Part shown: piece after piece, positions 17,767-26,665 of the stretch
How positions within the stretch are numbered: the first letter of the stretch is position 1
Layout of the letters: the number at the start of each line of letters is the position of its first letter
Assembly (NCBI RefSeq): GCF_040448675.1
Contig: NZ_CP159289.1
Span: forward strand, 2,914,001 to 2,978,000
Reading direction: 5' to 3'
Source of the DNA: Dyadobacter sp. 676
GTDB lineage: Bacteria > Bacteroidota > Bacteroidia > Cytophagales > Spirosomataceae
Length of the DNA: 64,000 bases
Position numbers and translations under genes: made by a program
The notes under the pieces: model-generated
What the model was told of the DNA's origin: nothing
Database searches by the model: none
Seen by the model: the letters and a program-made list of their open reading frames with translations, nothing else

Positions 17767-19807
17767 TTACCGCTTGATAAACTTCTGTGTAGCCCGGATC
17801 CCATTCTTTTGTTCCACCTGCAACAGATAAATTCCAGCCGGCCATTTAGCGATATTCATCTCCCAGTTCTTAACAGCCTTGTATTCCGAGCGGATCCGCG
17901 ACTGGCCCGTGGCGTTGAATACCTCTATCACGCCGGATTCAGGATTTCTAAATCCTACTTTCAAAATATCGTCAACCGGATTCGGGTAAATCTCCCAGGT
18001 CAACTCCCTGCCGTTTTGCTCCACACCCAAAATAGGGGTCAGATCAACACGCGCGGTTGCATAAGCGGATTGTGAAATGTCGCTGACGGCCTGGATGCGA
18101 TAGGTATAAGTAGCATTGATTTCTATGTCCTTATCTTCAAAAACCAATGTTTTCGAATCGACGTTTTCCAGCAAAACGTAAGACATAGTGTCGGCAGTCT
18201 TCTTTTCGAGCACATAGCCCGTAGCACCCTCCACCGCCTTCCATGACAGGATTACAGAGTTGAACGTCCGGTTGGCCGAAAGCTCCACATTCGGAAGCAG
18301 CGTGCCTATGCTCACTTTATCGAAAGAAAACGCGCCCAAATTCCGCTTGTTCCGCAAATAAGGGCCGGTGTAAATGGCGATATTGAACGAAAAAGGTTCG
18401 ATCAACGGCAGATTATCGGGATAGAACGACGGCAGGTAGCTCAATTTGGTCGCATTGGACGGCTCTTTAAGCGTAAGCGTGACCCGGTTTCCTTCCGCTT
18501 TTCCAGCCGAGAATGCGGCTTTCTTTTCGTTTCCATCAAGGTAAAAGAAATTTTTAAGGCTTAAAACCAGCGGCTTGCCATCCTGGCCGGTCACAGTCGA
18601 GTCGGCGGGCCATTTTAAATCCTGGCCTTCGTCGAATATGAGCACAATCTCCTTTTTCTCAGCATTGGTATAGAACGCTTTTTTGATATCCGGGCATCTC
18701 ACATTATCCGAATCTTTTAGACCCGTAGATAGTCGGGGCAAAAAAGCGGTACATTCTCCGCCCAAATTCCTCGTAGCCCGGCCTGTGATAATGCACGCCG
18801 TCATAATCGGGCGTGCCAATGGCCGTGAAATGATCGGTTTTAGGGTAGAGATACTTCGTTCTTCTCAGGAAATCGCGTACCGATCCCCCCACACGGTCGG
18901 CGGCATCGCCACGGAGGATGATCAGATTAGACTGGACCACCACAAATTGTTCCACCTGGGGATAATCCTCCTTCCAGAAGTTGTAAAGCTGGTCATATTC
19001 TTCGGCATAATTGCCGATATTTTCAAACACTTCCTGCTCGCCGTGCATCCAGATAAATGCACGGATCCGGGCCGGATTTGCCACACGAACACGTTTCAAC
19101 AAACCGCCGTAGAGCGAAAAACTCGTCGGATCCCTGGGGTCCCGGTTTAAAAACTCACTCAGTTTTTTACCGGGAAGCGATCCGTTGATGACGCAAGTGG
19201 GAATGCTGTCGCGCTCAAGAATCTCTTTTTGCATTTCGAGACCCCACGCCCCTACGTACGTCCACGACCAGGCCGCGGAAGTCCATAGCGTATCGCCGGG
19301 CGTTATCGCAGCGTTCCCGTCGGGAATCCGGGCGACCGTGCGGGCATATTTACTGGACCATGCCCCAAAAATGGTGGCTGCCGCATTGGATTGGCCGCTG
19401 ATTACATAGAAATCCCCTGCCACTATGTCGTTGCGGCGTACGATCAGCACGGAGTCGGCCTCATGGCAAGCGTATACTTCAAATGAGTAATCCGCCATTT
19501 CCGCCTTTATTCGAGGCTTCATGCTGAATGTACCGGTCGTGCCGGCGCCGTAAGTGATCGTGGATTTCTGGTAGCCGGTCCGCACGTTGTTCCTGAACGT
19601 CACCACCGACATGTGATCCCATCCGGCCAGTTCGATGACCCCGGAAATGGGCACATCGGCCAGATTATCGTCGCCGCGTGCATAAAGCTGCATGTCCCTG
19701 GGCAACTTGTCGAAAACAACCGAAAAGAAACGCTGGGCATAGGAACCGCCGGCAACGCAGCATAGAAGAATGCAAAAAAGTAAGGATTTCAGGTGTGTAA
19801 AATTCAT
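17767..19807 (-). pseudogene. SGNH/sialate-O-acetylesterase-like protein with T9SS tail, frameshifted
   Basis: The N-terminal part (19807 to about 18720) has a signal peptide (LLFCILLCCVAGGSYA) and an SGNH-hydrolase domain: FYVISGQSNAAA (nucleophile Ser), FIWMHGEQEV, and DYDGVHYHRPGYEEFGRRM (catalytic Asp/His). The second part, in the other frame, has an FN3-like domain (VILSWKAVEGATGYVLEKK) and a C-terminal T9SS type A sorting domain (WEIYPNPVDDILKVGF ... GIYLLQV). One extra base between 18715 and 18745 joins them; the A6 run at 18740-18745 or T4 at 18715-18718 are candidates. The joined protein is 679 residues. It would be exported and de-acetylate a polysaccharide at the cell surface. Confidence 0.8.
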
Positions 19808-19889
19808 TTCATTAACAAACTGTTTTCGATGCCGTTAAGCCTCTGCCTTTCCCCGGCCGCGGAGCAGGCAAACGGTCATAAATATATCT

Positions 19890-21125
19890 TTAATATTTCA
19901 TATTCAATGGCGCCGGTTCATTTTCGGGACGGGTTGCCGACGGCAGCCAATGTTCGTCATACATTGCCAGGAACCATAGCACCATGATCATTGGCAAGGA
20001 GTACTTATCCCACGACAACTGCGCCTTGCCCAGCAGTAGCACATTCAGCAAATACACCCATGTGGCAAGGTTGAAACGCGGCGATACAAAACGAACCAGC
20101 GTAACGAGCATTAATATCCCGAAAATCACCTGTTTCGGCAAGCCACTGATACCGATTTTCATCAGCAGTTCATCGACATAACCCAGATACGGCCAGGTAA
20201 AATAAGGGTTATGGGCTTGTTTGGCAGGGAAAAACATAACGATCGCAGCGACCACCGCCAGGAAACCAATAAACATCAGCGGATGCCTGCGCGGATATTC
20301 CAGGTAATGCGTAAAACGGCGGGTAACGAGGGTTTCGGGCACAATGTAATACACCGCCACGACGACCGACGCGTACATTAAATAACCAAAGTTATATTGC
20401 ACCAGCTTATCCGAATCGTAATGCTGATCGGCCATTACCGAGGCCGGCGCCGGGCCGTGCCAGATGACCACCCAAGGCACAATCGCCAGTACAGCCAATG
20501 CGTACCAGACCCACGTCGTATCGAAAAATACGCTTTTAATCAAAATCGCCGGACCTGCATTCCATTTTACATTTTTGAAAACTTCATAGGCCAGAATTGC
20601 CGCCGGGAATGCGAGCATATATTGCCGGCAGCAAATGGCCGCCACGAGCGAGACGAATGCCACCCAATGCCGTTTCCGTAAATACGCGATCACACCGCCC
20701 AGCGTGAAGATCATCGCAAAAATGTCGGTGTAATAGTATACGCTCACCAGATAGTAGTTCGGGAAAATGAGCAACCCGCCCAGGCAAAGCCAGAAACGCC
20801 CGGTATTCCGGGGGCTGTACCAAACGAAGAGCATGAGCAATGCAAAACTGGTAAACGCGGTAAGCAGACGCAGATTTTGGATATCCTTCCCGAAAATATC
20901 GAGCACCCATCCACCGAGAATGAAAGGAACGGGCGTATTCAACTCGTTGTAGGTTTGAAGCAGATTAAGCGATGGAATCGGTTCCTTGCTGAACAAAACC
21001 GCCGTGGGGAGATAATGATGCTCGTCCTGATAAAGAGCCACCGTAAACCGCTCTTTCAGAAAAAAAACAACGATGAATACCGCGAGCAGGGCAATTGATG
21101 TATATAATTTTTTGTTCCGCGCCAT
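19890..21125 (-). CDS. Integral membrane glycosyltransferase-like protein (ALG10-like layout)
   Basis: A 411-residue polytopic protein with about ten hydrophobic segments. Near the N-terminus, after the first helix, it has LYQDEHHYLPTAV followed by TYNELNTPVPFILGGW; an acidic DE/H pair in the first outer loop and a NELNTP stretch resemble the ALG10/DIE2 lipid-linked-sugar glucosyltransferases. That resemblance is by eye and modest. It lies 3 bases downstream of murB on the same strand, so the two are co-transcribed from the murB promoter. A lipid-linked sugar transferase acting in the envelope is the best guess; alternatives are other GT-C enzymes. Confidence 0.6.
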   Translation of the reverse strand: MARNKKLYTSIALLAVFIVVFFLKERFTVALYQDEHHYLPTAVLFSKEPIPSLNLLQTYNELNTPVPFILGGWVLDIFGKDIQNLRLLTAFTSFALLMLFVWYSPRNTGRFWLCLGGLLIFPNYYLVSVYYYTDIFAMIFTLGGVIAYLRKRHWVAFVSLVAAICCRQYMLAFPAAILAYEVFKNVKWNAGPAILIKSVFFDTTWVWYALAVLAIVPWVVIWHGPAPASVMADQHYDSDKLVQYNFGYLMYASVVVAVYYIVPETLVTRRFTHYLEYPRRHPLMFIGFLAVVAAIVMFFPAKQAHNPYFTWPYLGYVDELLMKIGISGLPKQVIFGILMLVTLVRFVSPRFNLATWVYLLNVLLLGKAQLSWDKYSLPMIMVLWFLAMYDEHWLPSATRPENEPAPLNMKY

Positions 21126-21128
21126 TGG

Positions 21129-22145
21129 TTAAATAAAATTGACTTCTGCGTTGAGGCGGATTCCGAACTTGTCTGCCACGGATTCCTGTATTTTTTCGGA
21201 TAATGCCTTGATTTCAGCCCCCGTGCCGCCGCCGTAATTGACCAGCACCAACGCCTGCCGCGCATGCACGCCGATAGCCCCGTCGCGGTAACCTTTCCAA
21301 CCCGCCCTTTCGATCAGCCAGCCAGCCGGCACCTTAATGGTTCCTGCATCCACAGGATAACCGGGCAGCTCCGGAAATGTTCCTTTCAATTCGTTAAACT
21401 GAGTAACCGGTATTTCGGGGTTTTTGAAAAAGCTGCCTGCATTGCCGATCTCGGCCGGATCGGGCAGTTTACTGCGCCGGATGTGCATAATCGCCTCGCT
21501 GATGTCGCGGATGGTGGGGGTTTCCGCCCCCATTTCCTGCAAAGTTTTTTGCACATCCCCGTACGCGACGTTCAAAACGGGCTTTTTGCTGAGCCTGAAA
21601 GTAGCGCCAGTGATTAGATATTTATCCTTCAACGTTTTTTTGAATACACTTTCACGGTATCCGAACCGGCACTCGGCATTCGTAAAGACACGCTTTGCAC
21701 CGCTTTCCATGTCTACGGCTTCCACCGACTCGATCACGCTCTTGATTTCCACACCGTAAGCCCCGATATTCTGCATCGGCGCCGCGCCCACCGTGCCGGG
21801 GATCAGTGAGAGGTTTTCCACACCGCCATAGCCTTTTCCCACACAATACATCACGAATTCGTGCCAAACCTCCCCGGCACCCACTTTCAGCACGATCTCC
21901 TCTTCATTTTCTTCGATCATATCGATCCCTTTCAGGCCAGGGTGGATCACCAGGGCGTCGATATCTTTCGTGAGCAGGATATTACTGCCTCCGCCGAGGA
22001 TAAATTTCGGGGTTCGCTTCCATACGGGATCACGCAAAATGGCTGTTAATTCTTCGACGGACCGCACATTTACAAAATACCTGGCAGCGGCATCGAGCCC
22101 GAATGTATTGAGATGACGAAGTGAAACGTTGGATTGTATTTGCAT
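21129..22145 (-). CDS. murB: UDP-N-acetylenolpyruvoylglucosamine reductase
   Basis: MurB reduces enolpyruvyl-UDP-GlcNAc to UDP-MurNAc with NADPH and FAD, the second committed step of peptidoglycan synthesis in the cytoplasm. FAD-binding ILGGGSNIL is near residues 49-57, then NLSLIPGTVGAAPMQNIGAYG (about 115-135), CRFGYRESVFK with the substrate-binding Tyr/Arg, GNAGSFFKNP with the catalytic Ser near 240, and a C-terminal domain. The 338-residue length and YRxS region fit type I MurB. It is transcribed divergently from the SPOR lipoprotein, from an excellent promoter at 22186-22215, and is followed 3 bases on by the membrane glycosyltransferase-like gene. Confidence 0.97.
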   Translation of the reverse strand: MQIQSNVSLRHLNTFGLDAAARYFVNVRSVEELTAILRDPVWKRTPKFILGGGSNILLTKDIDALVIHPGLKGIDMIEENEEEIVLKVGAGEVWHEFVMYCVGKGYGGVENLSLIPGTVGAAPMQNIGAYGVEIKSVIESVEAVDMESGAKRVFTNAECRFGYRESVFKKTLKDKYLITGATFRLSKKPVLNVAYGDVQKTLQEMGAETPTIRDISEAIMHIRRSKLPDPAEIGNAGSFFKNPEIPVTQFNELKGTFPELPGYPVDAGTIKVPAGWLIERAGWKGYRDGAIGVHARQALVLVNYGGGTGAEIKALSEKIQESVADKFGIRLNAEVNFI

Positions 22146-22185
22146 TGAAAACAGGAATAAACCGGGTAAAGTTAGGTATTACATT

Positions 22186-22215
22186 CAAAATTAAGCGGTA
22201 TGGTGATTCATCCAA
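22186..22215 (-). promoter_or_regulatory. murB promoter
   Basis: On the minus strand TTG (22215-22213), a 19-base spacer, then TAATTTTG (22193-22186): full agreement with the Bacteroidota TTG/TAnnTTTG pattern. The -7 box is 41 bases upstream of the murB start codon. Confidence 0.75.
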
Positions 22216-22222
22216 TTTTGAT

Positions 22223-22230
22223 TAAGTTTG
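22223..22230 (+). promoter_or_regulatory. Promoter -7 element for the SPOR lipoprotein gene
   Basis: TAAGTTTG matches TAnnTTTG. A transcript would start near 22236, after the possible start codon at 22200, which supports a downstream start for this gene. It lies beside the murB promoter on the other strand. Confidence 0.45.
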
Positions 22231-22244
22231 TGGGCTCAGTTACA

Positions 22245-22823
22245 ATGGTTCAGGATATGACGCTAAAAAAGAAATTTTTATGGGCCTTGCATCTTGGCAT
22301 CATTCTGATTTCGGGTTGTAGCAAAAAGTCGGTGGTGAGCTCGGGTTCCGATTATAAGGAAGACCTTTCGACGGTCCGGCCACGTTACGAATATGTGGAA
22401 CCTGCCGTCGTAACCCGCCCGGAAGCGACAGCGCCCCCAAAGAGCAACAATGTCCCGAAAGGCGATGTGGATAAACCACTGTATGTCAACAGGAAACTGG
22501 AATCGGTGCTGGATACGCTGGCTAAGCAAAACAAGTCGATCCGGTATATCAATGGTTTCAGGATCCAGATTTATGTAGGCAATGTGAGGCAGGAGGCCGA
22601 TAATGCCAAGTCATATATCTACCAGGCATTTCCGGACCTGAACCCGTATGTTTCATACACCCAGCCTACCTACCGCGTGAAAGTGGGCGACTTCATGTAC
22701 AGGAGCGACGCGGAGCAATACCTGGATGTGATCCGGGAGCAATACGCTTCCGCCGTGATTCTGGCCGACAGGGTCGATATCAAGCGGAGCCTGATGATAA
22801 ACCCGGCTTCCGACCATAACTAG
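22245..22823 (+). CDS. SPOR-domain lipoprotein
   Basis: A 192-residue exported protein. A basic N-terminus and hydrophobic helix end in LISGC, a lipobox, so Cys near residue 25 would be lipidated. A low-complexity linker follows, then a C-terminal SPOR domain (about residues 105-185: INGFRIQIYVGNVRQEADNAKSY, VKVGDFMYRSDAEQYL), which binds peptidoglycan stripped of stem peptides at division sites. The ATG at 22245 (or 22257) is preferred over the one at 22200 because it gives a proper lipoprotein signal and lies after the predicted promoter. Divergent from murB. Likely an envelope or division-associated protein. Confidence 0.85.
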   Translation: MVQDMTLKKKFLWALHLGIILISGCSKKSVVSSGSDYKEDLSTVRPRYEYVEPAVVTRPEATAPPKSNNVPKGDVDKPLYVNRKLESVLDTLAKQNKSIRYINGFRIQIYVGNVRQEADNAKSYIYQAFPDLNPYVSYTQPTYRVKVGDFMYRSDAEQYLDVIREQYASAVILADRVDIKRSLMINPASDHN

Positions 22824-22899
22824 GAGGCCATTGGACGCAATTTTTGTAAATACTTATTAACCGGATAATATTATCCACATATACATACTACCAAACAGA

Positions 22900-24012
22900 A
22901 TGAAGAAAGCGCTAATTACAGGGATCACCGGCCAGGATGGCTCCTATTTGGCCGAGCTCCTTTTGAGCAAGGGATATGAAGTGCATGGTATCAAACGCCG
23001 CAGTTCGTTGTTCAACACCCAGCGGATCGACCACATTTACGAGGATCCGCACGAGAAAGACGTACGCTTTCACCTTCATTACGGCGACCTGAGCGACTCT
23101 GCGAATATCATCCGGATTATCCAGGAAGTTCAACCGGATGAAATATACAATCTCGGGGCAATGTCCCACGTTCAGGTGAGCTTCGAAGAGCCTGAATATA
23201 CCGCTAATGTCGACGGCATCGGAACGCTCCGAATCCTGGAAGCGGTACGTTTGCTGGGACTTACCCACAAAACCAAAATTTACCAGGCATCCACTTCGGA
23301 ATTGTACGGATTGGTACAGGAAGTGCCGCAGTCCGAGCGCACGCCATTCTACCCACGCTCGCCTTACGCGGTTGCCAAGCTTTATGGTTACTGGATTACG
23401 GTCAACTACCGCGAAGCATATAATATGTTCGCCGTGAATGGTATTCTTTTCAACCACGAGTCGCCATTGCGCGGTGAGACTTTCGTAACCCGCAAAATCA
23501 CCCGTGCCGTAGCGCGTATCGCATTAGGCTTGCAGGACAAAGTGTACCTAGGTAACCTCGACGCTCAACGCGACTGGGGCCATGCCAAAGATTTCGTGGA
23601 AGCGATGTGGCTCATCCTGCAACAGGAAACTCCCGAGGATTTCGTGATCGCGACCGGCGTCACGACCCGCATCCGCGAATTTGTGAGAATGGCCTTCGCG
23701 GAAGTGGGTATCGAAGTGGAATTCTCCGGTGAGGGCGTGAACGAGATCGCGAAAGTGGTTAAATGCAGCAATCCGGAGTTCCAGGTTGAGATCGGTAAAG
23801 AAGTTGTGGCCGTTGACCCGCGCTACTTCCGCCCGACCGAAGTGGAACTGCTCATAGGCGACCCGACAAAATCGATTGAAAAACTGGGCTGGAAACCGAA
23901 ATACGACCTGAAAGCGCTCGTCAACGACATGGTTACGGCCGATGTTCAGCTATTCCGCAAGGATCGTTTGCTGGAAAGCAGCGGCCACCGCGTTCCCAAC
24001 TATTACGAATAA
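22900..24012 (+). CDS. gmd: GDP-mannose 4,6-dehydratase
   Basis: Converts GDP-mannose to GDP-4-keto-6-deoxymannose, the first step to GDP-fucose and related deoxysugars for surface polysaccharide. It is an extended [24 protein letters not shown] at residues 4-24 binds NADP, then the substrate strip ([12 protein letters not shown]), [10 protein letters not shown] with the catalytic Ser/Thr and Glu, and [13 protein letters not shown] holding the YxxxK pair. Length of 370 residues is normal. It ends in a strong bidirectional terminator shared with the convergent thioredoxin gene. GDP-fucose synthase is not seen beside it, so the next enzyme must be elsewhere. Confidence 0.97.
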   Translation: MKKALITGITGQDGSYLAELLLSKGYEVHGIKRRSSLFNTQRIDHIYEDPHEKDVRFHLHYGDLSDSANIIRIIQEVQPDEIYNLGAMSHVQVSFEEPEYTANVDGIGTLRILEAVRLLGLTHKTKIYQASTSELYGLVQEVPQSERTPFYPRSPYAVAKLYGYWITVNYREAYNMFAVNGILFNHESPLRGETFVTRKITRAVARIALGLQDKVYLGNLDAQRDWGHAKDFVEAMWLILQQETPEDFVIATGVTTRIREFVRMAFAEVGIEVEFSGEGVNEIAKVVKCSNPEFQVEIGKEVVAVDPRYFRPTEVELLIGDPTKSIEKLGWKPKYDLKALVNDMVTADVQLFRKDRLLESSGHRVPNYYE

Positions 24013-24021
24013 GATCGGTGC

Positions 24022-24062
24022 AAAAAGAAACCCCGCAGAGCCAATCTGCGGGGTTTCTTTTT
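24022..24062. terminator. Bidirectional terminator between gmd and the thioredoxin gene
   Basis: An 18-bp perfect stem (AAAAAGAAACCCCGCAGA with TCTGCGGGGTTTCTTTTT) around a GCCAA loop. The A- and T-rich ends make it work in both directions for the two converging genes. Confidence 0.9.
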
Positions 24063-24072
24063 GTATGTAAGA

Positions 24073-24543
24073 TTAAATAGTCGGGTTTTTCTGTATCGAT
24101 TTAGCCACCTTGATCAGGTCCTGGGGCTGCTGGTATCCCAGGAGCTGTTTCACCACTTTGCCTTTGCTATTGATAAAAAACAAAGTCGGATAACCTTCAA
24201 TCGGGTACTTTTTGGCGAGCGCGGGCCCTTCACCGCTTTCCATATCTATTTTTACATTGATAAAATTCCCATTGAAAGCCGCCGCAACGTCGTCGCGTGT
24301 GAAAACATTCTTTTGCAGCAATTTGCACGGCCCGCACCAGGTTGTATAGGCGTCGAGGAAAATAACTTTATTCTCTTTTTTGGCTTGTTTAAGAATAGCC
24401 GACCACGAGCCCTCGGTAAACTGAATGCCCTTCTCGGCGTTTTTAGCCCCCTTTTTATATCCTTCCCCGGCGATCGCTACCGACATGGCCAGCATAAAGC
24501 CCAATACGGCAAACCCTAAATTCTTTAAATTTTTCATTTTCAA
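24073..24543 (-). CDS. Thioredoxin-family protein, exported
   Basis: A 156-residue thiol:disulfide protein with an N-terminal signal (LGFAVLGFMLAMSVAIA). The active site is WCGPC with Cys70 and Cys73, inside FLDAYTTWCGPCKLLQ; FINVKIDMESGEG and YPTLFFINSKGKV (with the cis-Pro) complete the thioredoxin fold. The active site resembles thioredoxin rather than DsbA, so it probably reduces or isomerises disulfides in the periplasm; a partner is not seen. It is convergent with gmd and shares its terminator. Confidence 0.92.
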   Translation of the reverse strand: MKMKNLKNLGFAVLGFMLAMSVAIAGEGYKKGAKNAEKGIQFTEGSWSAILKQAKKENKVIFLDAYTTWCGPCKLLQKNVFTRDDVAAAFNGNFINVKIDMESGEGPALAKKYPIEGYPTLFFINSKGKVVKQLLGYQQPQDLIKVAKSIQKNPTI

Positions 24544-24630
24544 CCTCTTTTATGATTTCAATATTGCATTAACGAAAATACGCCTTTGTTTTGTTTTACA
24601 CAATTACAGCCCGCTGCCGCCCCGTGTCGT

Positions 24631-24663
24631 TTTGCGGATAAGAGCCCAAAAAGGGTAACTTCG
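24631..24663 (+). promoter_or_regulatory. Probable ysxC promoter
   Basis: TTTG at 24631-24634, a 21-base spacer, then TAACTTCG at 24656-24663, which differs from TAnnTTTG at one position. The start codon is 25 bases downstream. Confidence 0.45.
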
Positions 24664-24687
24664 CAACTTCATTAACATCATATCAAC

Positions 24688-25296
24688 ATGAAAGTTCAGG
24701 AAGCCCGCTACATAATGAGCAATTCTGATTACCGGAAATGCCCCGAGCCGATTCTTCCCGAATATGCGTTCATCGGACGATCCAACGTGGGTAAATCGTC
24801 GCTTATCAACATGCTGACGGGGAAAAAGGCATTGGCCAAAACCTCACAGCAACCGGGGAAAACGCAGATGATCAACCATTTTCTGGTCGATAATGCCTGG
24901 TACCTGGTGGATTTGCCCGGCTATGGCTATGCCAAAGTGAGCAAGGTGGAGCGCGATAAGTGGGAAAAAATGATCCACGACTACCTGCATTACCGCCAAA
25001 ACCTCATTTGCACATTCGTGCTTGTGGATGTCCGCCACAGCGCCATGGTCGTCGATCTTGAATTTATGGCGTCGCTGGGCGAAGCGGGCATTCCGTTCGA
25101 AATCATTTTCACCAAAGCGGATAAACTCAAACCGGGCCAGATCGGCAGCCAGGTAGAAGCCTACAAGCGTAAAATGGGCGAATTGTGGGAAGAAATACCG
25201 AACATGTACGTAACCTCGGCCGAGAAAAACGAGGGCGGGGAACCTATACTGGCGGCAATAGAAACTTATAATCAGTCATTTGTGAACACAAAATAG
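24688..25296 (+). CDS. ysxC: Ribosome biogenesis GTPase YsxC/EngB
   Basis: An essential GTPase that helps to assemble the large ribosomal subunit. The 202-residue length is normal. The motifs are G1 GRSNVGKSS (residues about 30-38), G2 TSQQPGKTQ, G3 DLPGYGYA with the family-specific YGYA, G4 TKADKL and G5 VTSAEKN. The start at 24688 gives MKVQEARYIMSNSDY with the typical KxxxA...S start. It is followed after about 97 bases by the DUF5606 gene, which has its own promoter. Confidence 0.96.
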   Translation: MKVQEARYIMSNSDYRKCPEPILPEYAFIGRSNVGKSSLINMLTGKKALAKTSQQPGKTQMINHFLVDNAWYLVDLPGYGYAKVSKVERDKWEKMIHDYLHYRQNLICTFVLVDVRHSAMVVDLEFMASLGEAGIPFEIIFTKADKLKPGQIGSQVEAYKRKMGELWEEIPNMYVTSAEKNEGGEPILAAIETYNQSFVNTK

Positions 25297-25304
25297 CGAA
25301 TCGG

Positions 25305-25335
25305 TTGTTTCCCGGACAATCTTTCCGTTATTTTG
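25305..25335 (+). promoter_or_regulatory. Probable promoter of the DUF5606 gene
   Basis: TTG at 25305-25307, about 20 bases, then TTATTTTG at 25328-25335, a near match to TAnnTTTG. The start codon is 59 bases downstream. Confidence 0.45.
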
Positions 25336-25393
25336 CGCAAAAATTGATTGCAGCATCCAACATTAACACAAGATATAACCATAGCAAGAAAGG

Positions 25394-25930
25394 ATGAGTG
25401 AAAAAGTAGAATCAACAGGAATGGATTTGTTGAAAGAAGTTGCCAATGTATCCGGCAAGCCGGGGTTGTACCGCATTCTTAAGCCCAGCCGTGCAGGCGT
25501 GATCGTGGAAAGCCTGGATGAGAAACGCGAGAAAACGCTGATCGGGCCAACTGCCCGGGTGTCGGTGCTGAAAGACGTTTCGATCTTTACGGACGGGGCC
25601 GAAGAATCCGTTGCATTATCGGATGTGTTCCTGAAAATCCGTGAAATTCACGGAGAAGAAGTGAAACTGTCCGTTAAAACTTCGTCGGACAAAGAACTGA
25701 TCGAATTTCTTGCTGAAGTACTTCCCGAATTCGACCGATCCAAAGTATATGTGTCGGATATCAAGAAAATCATTTCCTGGTACAACCTGCTTTCGAAGCA
25801 CCTTCCCGAATCGTTTGTGGTGACCGAAGCGCCAGCCGAGGCAGCCGAAGAACCGGTTGCAAAAGTGGCGGAAGAAGTGAAAGAAGCCCCTGCGAAAAAG
25901 GCGCCGAAAAAAGAAAAAAGCAAAGCTTAA
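25394..25930 (+). CDS. DUF5606 domain protein
   Basis: A 178-residue cytoplasmic protein found widely in Bacteroidota and of unknown function. The conserved block begins MDLLKEVANVSGKPGLYRILKPSRAG and continues VIVESLDEKREKTLIGPTARVSVLKDVSIFTDGAEESVALSDVF, then KKIISWYNLLSKHLP. The C-terminal 35 residues are a low-complexity Ala/Glu/Lys/Pro tail (KEAPAKKAPKKEKSKA). It has its own promoter and a terminator, so it is monocistronic. Assigned by resemblance to the family. A nucleic-acid-related role is possible from the basic tail, but this is inference. Confidence 0.85.
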   Translation: MSEKVESTGMDLLKEVANVSGKPGLYRILKPSRAGVIVESLDEKREKTLIGPTARVSVLKDVSIFTDGAEESVALSDVFLKIREIHGEEVKLSVKTSSDKELIEFLAEVLPEFDRSKVYVSDIKKIISWYNLLSKHLPESFVVTEAPAEAAEEPVAKVAEEVKEAPAKKAPKKEKSKA

Positions 25931-25951
25931 AGGCAACCTATATGATGCGGA

Positions 25952-25983
25952 GCCCTGCCTTCCCGGCGGGGCTTTCCTTTTTT
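25952..25983 (+). terminator. Terminator after the DUF5606 gene
   Basis: GCCCTGCC and GGCGGGGC form an 8-bp stem (one T-G pair) around TTCCC, followed by TTTCCTTTTTT. It ends only 23 bases before the deoC start codon. Confidence 0.8.
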
Positions 25984-26005
25984 AACCAGCCCGCAAACAC
26001 ACCGG

Positions 26006-26665
26006 ATGGACAATCTCTCCGCCTACATCGACCATACTTTACTGGCACCGACGGCCAGCGAAACCGACATCCGCAAAATCTGCGAGGAAGCCTGGACCCA
26101 CCAGTTCAAGGCCGTGTGCGTGGCGCCTACCTACGTACCCTACGTAGTCGGAATGCTGGAATTTTGCCCGATCAGGATTCAGGTAGCCACGGTAATCGGC
26201 TTTCCGATGGGTTATTCCACCGCGGCCGTAAAGCTGACGGAAGCAAGGGAAGCGTTGCGAAATGGCGCTACCGAACTCGACGTGGTGATGAATCTTTCCC
26301 GTTTCAAGTCGATGGCTTATCTCAGCATCCGCGAGGAGCTGAAACAGCTCGCCGAACTCGCACATGCGGAGAATGCATTGCTGAAAGTCATTATCGAAAC
26401 CGCCTACCTCGATTCATTTGAACTCTACACAGCCTGCGAAATCTGTGCGGAGGCGAAGGCTGATTTTGTAAAAACATCCACCGGCTTCGCTCCAACCGGC
26501 GCCAATGCGGAAACCGTACGGCAAATGCGCTCCATTTTACCTGTCGAAGTCAAAATCAAGGCGTCGGGCGGCATCAAGACCTACGAACAGGCCATTGCGC
26601 TGATCGACGCCGGCGCGGAACGGATCGGGACGTCGTCGGGTGTGGCCATCGTAACCCGCACATGA
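26006..26665 (+). CDS. deoC: Deoxyribose-phosphate aldolase
   Basis: Cleaves 2-deoxyribose 5-phosphate to acetaldehyde and glyceraldehyde 3-phosphate in deoxynucleoside catabolism. A TIM-barrel class I aldolase of 219 residues. AYIDHTLLAPTA is the conserved start, ELDVVMNLSRFKS the mid-barrel motif, ADFVKTSTGFAPTGA carries the Schiff-base Lys, and KIKASGGIKTYEQA the second conserved Lys. Its last four bases (ATGA) overlap the start of the next gene, a glycosyltransferase, so the two are translationally coupled, an unusual pairing of functions. Confidence 0.95.
   Translation: MDNLSAYIDHTLLAPTASETDIRKICEEAWTHQFKAVCVAPTYVPYVVGMLEFCPIRIQVATVIGFPMGYSTAAVKLTEAREALRNGATELDVVMNLSRFKSMAYLSIREELKQLAELAHAENALLKVIIETAYLDSFELYTACEICAEAKADFVKTSTGFAPTGANAETVRQMRSILPVEVKIKASGGIKTYEQAIALIDAGAERIGTSSGVAIVTRT

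Noticed and set aside
22200..22244. Upstream ATG for the SPOR lipoprotein.
   Set aside because: It would put the lipobox too far inside and lies before the predicted transcript start.
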